Position numbers and translations under genes: made by a program. The notes beneath the pieces were generated by a model. That model was not told where the DNA came from and searched no databases. It was given only the letters and a program-made list of their open reading frames with translations. Positions 7,976 through 14,997 of a stretch of DNA of 64,000 nucleotides are shown one piece after another. Source of the stretch: Nocardioidaceae bacterium (GTDB lineage Bacteria > Actinomycetota > Actinomycetes > Propionibacteriales > Nocardioidaceae). Position 1 is the stretch's first letter, and each line of letters starts with the position of its first letter. Location: NCBI GenBank assembly GCA_030655315.1, contig JAURVT010000042.1, positions 85,645 through 149,644 of the forward strand, written 5' to 3'.

Positions 7976-9088
7976 ATGCAGCTCGGAGTGTTCTCGGTCG
8001 GCGACGTGACGCCCGACCCCACGAACGGCACCGTCCCCACCGAGGGCGAGCGGATCGCCGCGATGGTCACGATCGCGAAGAAGGCCGAGGAGGTCGGTCT
8101 CGACGTCTTCGCGACCGGCGAGCACCACAACCCGCCCTTCGTCACGTCGTCCCCGACGACGATGCTCGGCTACGTCGCGGCCCGGACCGAGCGGATCGTG
8201 CTGTCCACGTCGACGACCCTGATCACCACGAACGACCCGGTGAAGATCGCCGAGGACTTCGCGATGCTCCAGCACCTCTCCGGCGGCCGCGTCGACCTGA
8301 TGATGGGCCGCGGCAACACCGGGCCGGTCTACCCCTGGTTCGGCAAGGACATCCGCAAGGGCCTCGAGCTCGCGGTCGAGAACTACCACCTGCTCCACCG
8401 GCTGTGGCGCGAGGACGTCGTCGACTGGCAGGGGCGGCACCGCACGCCGCTGCAGGGCTTCACCGCGACGCCGCGTCCCCTCGACGGCGTGCCGCCGTTC
8501 GTGTGGCACGGGTCGATCCGGACGCCCGAGATCGCCGAGCAGGCCGCCTACTACGGCGACGGCTTCTTCCACAACCACATCTTCTGGCCGATGGAGCACA
8601 CGCGCCAGATGGTCCGGCTGTACCGCGAGCGCTACGAGCACCACGGGCACGGCACGGCCGACCAGGCGATCGTCGGGCTCGGCGGCCAGGTGTTCATGGC
8701 CCGCAACAGCCAGGACGCGGTGCGGCAGTTCCGTCCGTACTTCGACCACGCCCCGGTGTACGGCGGCGGGCCCTCGCTCGAGGACTTCTCGCGCCAGACG
8801 CCGCTGACCGTCGGCAGCCCGCAGGAGGTCATCGAGCGCACGCTGACCTTCCGTGAGCACGTCGGCGACTACCAGCGCCAGCTGTTCCTCGTCGACCACG
8901 CCGGCCTGCCGCTGAAGACGGTGCTCGAGCAGATGGACCTCCTCGGCGAGATCGTGCCCGTGCTGCGCCGCGAGCTCGACGCGATGCGTCCGGCCCACGT
9001 GCCCGACGCGCCGACGCACGCGTCGCTCGTCGCGGCGCGCGACGCCGCCGCGGTCGTCGCGCCCGAGACGGTGGGGGCGCAGCGATGA
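7976..9088 (+). CDS. LLM-class flavin-dependent oxidoreductase (luciferase-like, CE1758 type)
   Basis: This 370-residue luciferase-like monooxygenase family protein has the TIM-barrel features FATGEHHNPPFVTSSPTTML, STSTTLITTNDPVKIAEDFA and GRVDLMMGRGNTGPVYPWFG, and PFVWHGSIRTPEIAEQAAYY near the centre. Such enzymes use reduced FMN (or F420) to oxidise small organic substrates. The next gene, a 4-base overlap away, is an NADPH-dependent FMN reductase that would supply the reduced flavin, which is the usual pairing for this subfamily. A GGGGAG Shine-Dalgarno precedes the ATG. The substrate is unknown. Confidence 0.9.
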   Translation: MQLGVFSVGDVTPDPTNGTVPTEGERIAAMVTIAKKAEEVGLDVFATGEHHNPPFVTSSPTTMLGYVAARTERIVLSTSTTLITTNDPVKIAEDFAMLQHLSGGRVDLMMGRGNTGPVYPWFGKDIRKGLELAVENYHLLHRLWREDVVDWQGRHRTPLQGFTATPRPLDGVPPFVWHGSIRTPEIAEQAAYYGDGFFHNHIFWPMEHTRQMVRLYRERYEHHGHGTADQAIVGLGGQVFMARNSQDAVRQFRPYFDHAPVYGGGPSLEDFSRQTPLTVGSPQEVIERTLTFREHVGDYQRQLFLVDHAGLPLKTVLEQMDLLGEIVPVLRRELDAMRPAHVPDAPTHASLVAARDAAAVVAPETVGAQR

Positions 9089-9696
9089 CGCAGCGCACGA
9101 TCGCCGTCGTCGCGGCCGGCCTCGGTGCGCCGTCCTCCACCCGGTTGCTGGCCGACCGGCTGGCGGCGGGGGTCGCGGACGCGGCCACGGTCCGAGGCCT
9201 CGACGGCCGGACCCCGGTCGTCGAGGTCCGCGACGTGGCCCACGAGCTGACCGACCGGCTGCTCACCGGGTTCGCGACGGGGACGCTCGCCGAGGCCCTC
9301 GCGACGGTGTCGGGCGCCGACGGCGTCGTCGCGGTGACGCCCGTGTTCAGCGCGTCGTACAACGGCCTGTTCAAGTCGTTCTTCGACGTCCTCGACGAGC
9401 ACGCCCTCGCCGGCGTGCCCGTGCTGGCGGCGGCCACCGGCGGGAGCCCCCGGCACTCGCTCGCGCTCGACCACGCGGTCCGTCCGCTGTTCTCCTACCT
9501 CGGCGCGCTGCTGGTGCCCACCGGGGTCTACGCGGCGTCGGCCGACTGGGGCTCGGTCGAGGACGGTGCCGCGCTGGCCCGGCGGGTCGAGCGCGCGGCC
9601 GGCGAGCTCGTCGACCTCGTCGCCGCCCGTCCCGCGCGGACCGTCGCCGACCCGTTCGCGGTCACCGACTTCGCGCGCCTGCTCGGGGGCCAGTAG
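9085..9696 (+). CDS. NADPH-dependent FMN reductase (CE1759 family)
   Basis: This 203-residue flavodoxin-like protein has N-terminal TIAVVAAGLGAPSSTRLLAD, central VVAVTPVFSASYNGLFKSFF and PVLAAATGGSPRHSLALDHA, matching NAD(P)H:FMN oxidoreductases. It reduces FMN for the preceding luciferase-like enzyme; the ATG overlaps that gene's stop by 4 bases, so synthesis is coupled. It ends 17 bases before the convergent propeller-like gene. Confidence 0.9.
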   Translation: MTQRTIAVVAAGLGAPSSTRLLADRLAAGVADAATVRGLDGRTPVVEVRDVAHELTDRLLTGFATGTLAEALATVSGADGVVAVTPVFSASYNGLFKSFFDVLDEHALAGVPVLAAATGGSPRHSLALDHAVRPLFSYLGALLVPTGVYAASADWGSVEDGAALARRVERAAGELVDLVAARPARTVADPFAVTDFARLLGGQ

Positions 9697-9713
9697 CCGG
9701 CTGCTCGGGTGGG

Positions 9714-11012
9714 TCAGCGGATTCGGAAGCGGGCGATCCGGGACACCGGGGTCGAGCCGATCCGGGTGAAGCCACCTGCGACCACGAGCCAGGGACCGAT
9801 CACCGTCGCGCCGCTGATGCCGTTGTTGCGGGCGTCGTGGTTGCGCCCGCTGCCCGAGAAGTCGCTGCTGGGTGGCAGCCACCGGGTCTGGCGGCCGTCC
9901 GAGAGCCGGAAGAAGGCGCCCATCGTGCCGCAGCTGAATCGACCGCAGCCGCGCGCGTCCGTCACGGTGTTGGGGCCTCCGCGGTGCAGGCCGACGAACA
10001 CCTGGTCCCTGACGATGGCGCAGACCTGGCCGTCACCGTCGATCTTGCGCGACCACCCCTGCCGTCCGCTGCGACGGTCGACCGAGACGAGCCGGTTCTT
10101 CAGGCCGCCGGCGCATACCACGATGCGCTGGCGGCGCGTGTCGTGAGCGAGCGAGAGTGGGACCGTTCCGTCGTAGCGAGTACACCGACTGTTCTTGGCC
10201 AGCCTGGTCCTGAAATTCGACCGACTCGCCACGCTCCCGTTCCGAGCATTGATCCGGGCGAGGCCATGGTTTCTCGACACCGATCCGTCGGGTCCCTGCA
10301 CGGAGTTGAAGAACCCGCCGACGTAGACCGAACCCGCGGCGTACAACGCGGTTCGGACTCCGCCGCAGCTCCCGCGCACCGCCCACCGGACCTTTGCGGT
10401 GGAAGGGGAGACGCTTCGAAGCGTGGCGCTCGCGGCGACGAGGATCTGACGAGGCGCGGCGGAGATGTCGGACACCGCAGCGGCTGAGGGAAGCTGCCAC
10501 CGGTCGACACGGACGCGGAGTCCGTCCCCGCGCGGGGTGACCTCGACCATCGCCGTGCGTCGCCGGACCGATCCGAGCACGCGGGTGAACGAGCCCCCGA
10601 GGTAGACCTTGGCCGATCGACCACCGGCGGTGGGGCGGCACAACGCGGTCTGGACGAACCCCGCATCAAACCGATCACCCGACTTCTTGCCTCGCCTGCC
10701 GGAGACGGTCACCCGGCCGAGGGCCCGTCCAGAGTCCGCATCGACGAACCAGACCCGCGCAATTCCCGGCCGGGCCCGAGCGGCGGTGTACTGGGTGATG
10801 TCGCCCGTGACCACGAGGACGCGGCGTCCCCCGATCCGGCAGGAGTCGAGGGCACCGCCGTTCTGACCAGTGAGCGCGCCGAAGGGCGACGGGGTGCTGG
10901 ACACCGGCGCGGCACCGCGGGGCGTGGGCGCGCTCGGTGCGGCCGATGCCGATCCCGGCGAGAGTCCGAGGACGAGGAGAACTCCGCAGAGCAGGGCGAG
11001 AAGGCGCGACAT
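9714..11012 (-). CDS. secreted beta-propeller-like protein (delta-60-type repeats)
   Basis: This 432-residue protein starts at ATG 11012 (GGAGGA Shine-Dalgarno just upstream) with a clear signal peptide, MSRLLALLCGVLLVLGLS, ending near ASAAPSA. The mature part has repeated blade-like segments around the motifs KVYLGGSFTRVLG, VYVGGFFNSVQGPDGS and LVVAGGFTRIGS, typical of PQQ/delta-60 propeller repeats. Cys residues in CRIGGRR, CRPTAGG, CGGVRTA and CGRFSCG may form disulfides. No catalytic residues were recognised. Base composition is visibly less GC-rich than neighbours, mainly at third codon positions between about 10100 and 10800, suggesting relatively recent transfer. Function is unknown; a surface or binding role is inferred. 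Confidence 0.75.
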   Translation of the reverse strand: MSRLLALLCGVLLVLGLSPGSASAAPSAPTPRGAAPVSSTPSPFGALTGQNGGALDSCRIGGRRVLVVTGDITQYTAARARPGIARVWFVDADSGRALGRVTVSGRRGKKSGDRFDAGFVQTALCRPTAGGRSAKVYLGGSFTRVLGSVRRRTAMVEVTPRGDGLRVRVDRWQLPSAAAVSDISAAPRQILVAASATLRSVSPSTAKVRWAVRGSCGGVRTALYAAGSVYVGGFFNSVQGPDGSVSRNHGLARINARNGSVASRSNFRTRLAKNSRCTRYDGTVPLSLAHDTRRQRIVVCAGGLKNRLVSVDRRSGRQGWSRKIDGDGQVCAIVRDQVFVGLHRGGPNTVTDARGCGRFSCGTMGAFFRLSDGRQTRWLPPSSDFSGSGRNHDARNNGISGATVIGPWLVVAGGFTRIGSTPVSRIARFRIR

Positions 11013-11119
11013 CGGGGTCCTCCGGCAGGGCGTCGCCGGGGGCGTCCGGCGAGCGAACACTATGCGAAGTCCAGGCCTCCCGCGGTTTGATCCGCCCGGG
11101 TCGCGGGTACTGCCTGCCC

Positions 11120-11911
11120 ATGCACACGACCCCCTCACGCCGACCGCACCTGCGGCGGCTCGGCGCGCTCCTGGCCGCCGTCGGACTCACCACCACCCTC
11201 GCGGCGACGCAGGCGCTCCCCGCGCAGGCCGCCGACTACTACGACCCGGTCTCGGGGCTCTCCGGCGCCGCGCTCGAGTCCGGGCTCCACGACCTGGTCG
11301 ACGGCAACCGCACGCTGTCGTACGCCCAGGTGTGGGACGGCCTCAAGGCCACCGACCAGGACCCCTCCAACGCGAGCAACGTGCGGCTGCTCTACTCCGG
11401 GACCTCGCGCGCGAAGTCCGCCAACGGCGGCAGCACCGGTCAGTGGAACCGCGAGCACGTCTGGGCCCAGTCGCACGGCGACTTCGGCACCTCGGCCGGC
11501 CCCGGCACCGACCTGCACCACCTGCGCGCCGCCGACGTCGGCGTCAACGGCACCCGCGGCAACAAGGACTTCGACGACGGCGGGTCGTCGGTGTCGGCGG
11601 CGCCGGGCAACTTCACCGACAGCGACTCCTGGGAGCCGCGCGACGCCGACAAGGGCGACGTCGCGCGGATGATCCTCTACATGTCGGTCCGCTACGAGGG
11701 CGACGACGGCCGTCCCGACCTCGAGGTCAACGACCGGGTCTCCAACGGCTCGGCCCCGAACCACGGGCGGCTCTCGGTGCTCAAGCAGTGGCACGCCGAG
11801 GACCCGCCCGACGCCTTCGAGCGCCGCCGCAACGAGCTGATCTTCAGCACGTACCAGGGCAACCGGAACCCCTTCGTCGACCACCCGGAGTACGTCGAGT
11901 CCATCTGGTGA
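11120..11911 (+). CDS. secreted endonuclease I family nuclease
   Basis: This 263-residue protein has a signal peptide (MHTTPSRRPHLRRLGALLAA, cleaved near QAADYYD) followed by an endonuclease I domain. The catalytic block is NREHVWAQSHGDFG with GTDLHHLRAADVGVNGTRGN, and the downstream NELIFSTYQGNRNPFVDHPE is also typical. Family members are extracellular or periplasmic nonspecific DNases. There is no Shine-Dalgarno; TACTGC lies 6 bases before the ATG, so the mRNA may be leaderless. It neighbours two further secreted nucleic-acid enzymes and likely helps degrade extracellular DNA. Confidence 0.9.
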   Translation: MHTTPSRRPHLRRLGALLAAVGLTTTLAATQALPAQAADYYDPVSGLSGAALESGLHDLVDGNRTLSYAQVWDGLKATDQDPSNASNVRLLYSGTSRAKSANGGSTGQWNREHVWAQSHGDFGTSAGPGTDLHHLRAADVGVNGTRGNKDFDDGGSSVSAAPGNFTDSDSWEPRDADKGDVARMILYMSVRYEGDDGRPDLEVNDRVSNGSAPNHGRLSVLKQWHAEDPPDAFERRRNELIFSTYQGNRNPFVDHPEYVESIW

Positions 11912-11936
11912 CCACCTGACCCTCCACGTCGGGCAC

Positions 11937-11965
11937 GGCCCCAGGATCGTCACGATCCTGGGGCC
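11937..11965 (+). terminator. strong hairpin after endonuclease I
   Basis: A perfect 14-bp stem (GGCCCCAGGATCGT with its complement) and a minimal loop, followed by GTTCGCTTCTC. It lies 26 bases after the stop codon. Confidence 0.85.
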
Positions 11966-12009
11966 GTTCGCTTCTCCCGGCGGTGCCTCATCCGCCGGGG
12001 CCGGACGCG

Positions 12010-12046
12010 ACCGTGCCCCCGCACGTCGGACGTCCGGGGGCACGGT
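12010..12046 (-). terminator. hairpin after the ExeM/NucH-type nuclease gene
   Basis: A 12-bp perfect stem, ACCGTGCCCCCG with CGGGGGCACGGT, and a 13-base loop that is itself partly self-complementary. It sits 14 bases beyond the stop of the minus-strand nuclease. Together with the hairpin at 11937 it separates two convergent genes. Confidence 0.8.
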
Positions 12047-12059
12047 GGGGCGGAGAAGG

Positions 12060-14873
12060 TCAGCGGCAGCTGACCCCCGCGTAGGACAGCGTGTAGGTGC
12101 GGCTGGCGGGGTTGCCGTCGTTGTAGGCGTACGTGCGGACGCTCGCCTGACCGGCCGGGACCACGCGCCTGCCCGTGGCGAACAGCGCGTACGCGGCGCG
12201 ACGGGGCGCGATGCCCGGTCGGGTCGTGGTGCCGTACGGGGTGGTCAGCCGGACGTTGTCCAGCCGACCGGCGCCGTCGTTGTAGGCGTAGACCGCCACG
12301 TGGGCCCTCGGACCGATGCAGAACGCGCGCGCCGTCGCCCTGACGGTCGGGGCGGGCGGCGTGGGCCGGACCGTCCCGAACCCGACGACCACCGGGTCGT
12401 GGTCGCTGGAGCGGAAAGGCGACTCGTCGTACAGGTTCGTCGCGTTGTAGTTGAAGCGGCTGTACTCGTTCGCGATCGGCTCGACCGAGTTGATGTTCCA
12501 GACGTCGAGGCCGGTCACCTTCGCGGCGGCCGCGGGCGAGGCGTAGACGTGGTCGAGCGAGCCCACCTGGCCGTCGAAGAGGTAGGTCTCGTCGGCGTCG
12601 TAGCGGCTCTCGAGGTCGACGTACCCGGCGTCCTTCAGGATCTGCACCGGGTCCTCGGCGGAGTAGGAGTTGAAGTCGCCCGAGAGGAACAGCTGGTCGG
12701 TGCCGGCCTCGGCGGAGAACTGCTTCGCGAACTCCACCAGCGCCGTGGCCTGACGGTTGCGCGAGGCCACGGACCCGCCCTGGCCGTCTCCGGTGTCGGC
12801 GTCGTCACCGTCACCGCTGCCCTTGGACTTGAAGTGGTTGACGATCACGGCGAAGCGGTCGGCGGCCGTCCCACCCGTGGGGACGAACGTCTGGGCCAGC
12901 GGCTCGCGGGCGTTGGCGAAGGCGGGCGACCCGACGAGCACCTTCGAGGCGCCGACCGTGCTGACCTTGGCCTTGCGGTACACGAAGGCGAGGCGGATGA
13001 CGTCCTGGTCGGCCGTCGGGGGCAGCACGGCGGGCGAGCGCACGTAGTCCCAGACCTGGCTGCCGGCAGCCTCGTTGAGCGCGGCGGTGAGCGTCGCCAG
13101 GGCGGCGTCGCGGTCCTGGCCGAACACCACGGAGTTCTCGATCTCCTCGAGCCCGACGACGTCGGCGCCGAGCGCGTTGATCGCGGTGACGATCTTGACC
13201 TCCTGGCGTGCCAGGTTGGCCGCGTCGGCGGCGCCTCTCGGGCCGCTCCCGTCGGCGCAGCGGTTGACCGTGATCTTGTTGCCGTCGCGGTCGGTGTAGT
13301 AGGTGCAGGTGGTGCCCGCGCTCGCCGCGTAGTCCTCGCCCGTGGTCGGGAAGTAGTTGAGGACGTTGAAGCTGGCGATCTTCACCCGGCCGCCCACGTC
13401 GGCGGGCGCCGAGGTCCGCGTCTGCTCGAAGGTGGCGGGCTGCACGGCGTCGGCGTTGGCGGCCGTCAGCTGCTCGGTGGGCTGGAAGTTCCAGCCGTCG
13501 AAGCGGTAGTCCAGGATCACCGGCTCGGTGAACGTGACCGCGGCGCCGACGCGCACCTGGGTGCCGGCGGCCAGGTACGGCAGCGGGATGCCCTTGTTGG
13601 CGGCGGAGTTGAAGTTGGTGGTCGCTCCGTCGTCGAGCGTGACGGCACGCGCCGCGTTGTCGGCGGCCTGCGCGGCGGCCTCGGGGCTGCCCGGACGGGC
13701 GACCTCGGTGGGTGCGACGAGCGGGGTCGTGCCGGACGCGAGCCCGAGCGAGCCGAAGTAGTTGGTGTCGTAGTTGTCGGCGATCGTGTAGTCGCCCTGC
13801 GGCGCGACGAGCATGCCCTCGAGCGACTCGCGCTGGGCCTCGGTGCGCGGGTAGGCCACCGTCGCGGGCTTGACGGCCGCGGCGGGCTCGTCGAGCACGC
13901 GGAACGACGCCAGGCTGACCTGGGTCTGGCCGTTGAACTCCCCGGCCGTGCCGGTCACCTCGACGTGGTCGCCGACCCTCGCGCCGGACGCGAGGGCGTC
14001 ACCGAAGACGAACACGCCGTCGGAGGCGCGCTGCGTCGACAGGTCGACGTCGCCGCCGGTGCCGGCGGTCTGCACGAACGCGCCGCGGAACCCGCCGGTC
14101 GGGTAGGCGGCGGTGACCACACCGGTGGTCGTGACGACGGTGCCGGCCAGGGGCGTGGTGTCGCCGGTGCCCTGGATCTCGGCGATCGTCGCGTCCTGCG
14201 GGTCGGGCTCGGGCTCGGGGTCCGGGTCGGTGCCGCCGCCGGCGCTGTTGGCGGGCGTGATCGTCGCGGAGAGAGCGAAGTCCGTGGCGTTGTCGTCGGT
14301 GTCCCTGCCGTCGGCCGCGCGGTTCAGCGAGCGCACGTCGGTGTTGCCGGTGGGCGGGGTGGCGGCCCTGGTCTCGAAGGTGTTGGACGAGCCGTAGCCG
14401 AGCAGGTCGACGACCGAGCCGCTGCCCGTCAGCGACCCGGTCGGCAGCGTGACGGCGCCCGAGGTGCGCACCAGGGCCAGGGTGCCGTTGGTGCCGCTCG
14501 GGTTGATGCTGCCGCTCGCGTCGGGGGTGGGGAGCGCGGCGCCGTTCGTGCCGTTGCTGCCACCGGCGACGAGGTAGTGCCCCCGGGCCGGGACCGAGCC
14601 GCTGAGCGTGACCGGGTTGGTGCCCGCCCCGGTGCCGGTGGCCGAGCGGTACTGCAGCGACCAGCCGGTCACGTCGACCGGTGCCGACGTCGGGTTGTAG
14701 AGCTCGACGAACTTGTTGGTGTAGGCGGCGCCGGCGCTGCCGCCGGACAGGTACGCCTCGCTGATGACGACGCCGGTGGCGTCGGGCGCCGCGGTGGCCG
14801 CCGAGACGGGCAGGGCGGCGAGGGCACCGGCGACGAGCGCCAGCGACGTGCCGAGACGGGGGAGGGATCTCAT
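12060..14873 (-). CDS. secreted ExeM/NucH-family extracellular endonuclease with lamin-tail domain
   Basis: This 937-residue protein has a signal peptide (MRSLPRLGTSLALVAGALAA, cleaved near TAAPDA), an N-terminal lamin-tail domain (about 32-160, VISEAYLSGG..KFVELYNPTS..VTGWSLQYRS), an OB-fold-like YhcR region (about 230-330, GVVTAAYPTGGFRGAFVQT) and an endonuclease/exonuclease/phosphatase domain (about 500-835) with VKIASFNVLNYFP, GLEEIENS, FLSGDFNSYS, LDHVYASP and SSDHDPVVV. It ends in a roughly 70-residue module (PRRAAYALFATGRRVVPAGQ) that resembles the two C-terminal repeats of the neighbouring 5'-nucleotidase. It probably hydrolyses extracellular DNA. Confidence 0.92.
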   Translation of the reverse strand: MRSLPRLGTSLALVAGALAALPVSAATAAPDATGVVISEAYLSGGSAGAAYTNKFVELYNPTSAPVDVTGWSLQYRSATGTGAGTNPVTLSGSVPARGHYLVAGGSNGTNGAALPTPDASGSINPSGTNGTLALVRTSGAVTLPTGSLTGSGSVVDLLGYGSSNTFETRAATPPTGNTDVRSLNRAADGRDTDDNATDFALSATITPANSAGGGTDPDPEPEPDPQDATIAEIQGTGDTTPLAGTVVTTTGVVTAAYPTGGFRGAFVQTAGTGGDVDLSTQRASDGVFVFGDALASGARVGDHVEVTGTAGEFNGQTQVSLASFRVLDEPAAAVKPATVAYPRTEAQRESLEGMLVAPQGDYTIADNYDTNYFGSLGLASGTTPLVAPTEVARPGSPEAAAQAADNAARAVTLDDGATTNFNSAANKGIPLPYLAAGTQVRVGAAVTFTEPVILDYRFDGWNFQPTEQLTAANADAVQPATFEQTRTSAPADVGGRVKIASFNVLNYFPTTGEDYAASAGTTCTYYTDRDGNKITVNRCADGSGPRGAADAANLARQEVKIVTAINALGADVVGLEEIENSVVFGQDRDAALATLTAALNEAAGSQVWDYVRSPAVLPPTADQDVIRLAFVYRKAKVSTVGASKVLVGSPAFANAREPLAQTFVPTGGTAADRFAVIVNHFKSKGSGDGDDADTGDGQGGSVASRNRQATALVEFAKQFSAEAGTDQLFLSGDFNSYSAEDPVQILKDAGYVDLESRYDADETYLFDGQVGSLDHVYASPAAAAKVTGLDVWNINSVEPIANEYSRFNYNATNLYDESPFRSSDHDPVVVGFGTVRPTPPAPTVRATARAFCIGPRAHVAVYAYNDGAGRLDNVRLTTPYGTTTRPGIAPRRAAYALFATGRRVVPAGQASVRTYAYNDGNPASRTYTLSYAGVSCR

Positions 14874-14943
14874 CGGGTGTGCTCCAGGGAGAGGGGGGAG
14901 GAACCAGGAGGAAGCGGACGGCCGGCGACGCGACCGTCAGAGC

Positions 14944-14985
14944 TGTCGGTGCCTCGACGCCCTATAGGGCGTTGAGGCACCGACA
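14944..14985 (-). terminator. 19-bp-stem palindromic terminator
   Basis: TGTCGGTGCCTCGACGCCC pairs with GGGCGTTGAGGCACCGACA (one G-T) across a TATA loop. It lies 12 bases downstream of the 5'-nucleotidase stop and upstream of the next gene on the same strand, so it likely ends the nucleotidase transcript. The stem is unusually long. Confidence 0.8.
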
Positions 14986-14997
14986 ACTCGTGGGTCG

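Noticed and set aside
12045..14975. Very long open frame antisense to the ExeM/NucH-type nuclease gene
   Set aside because: It mirrors the third-position GC bias of the nuclease gene. Its translation is Arg/Gly/Val-rich with no domains, while the opposite strand encodes a complete secreted nuclease.
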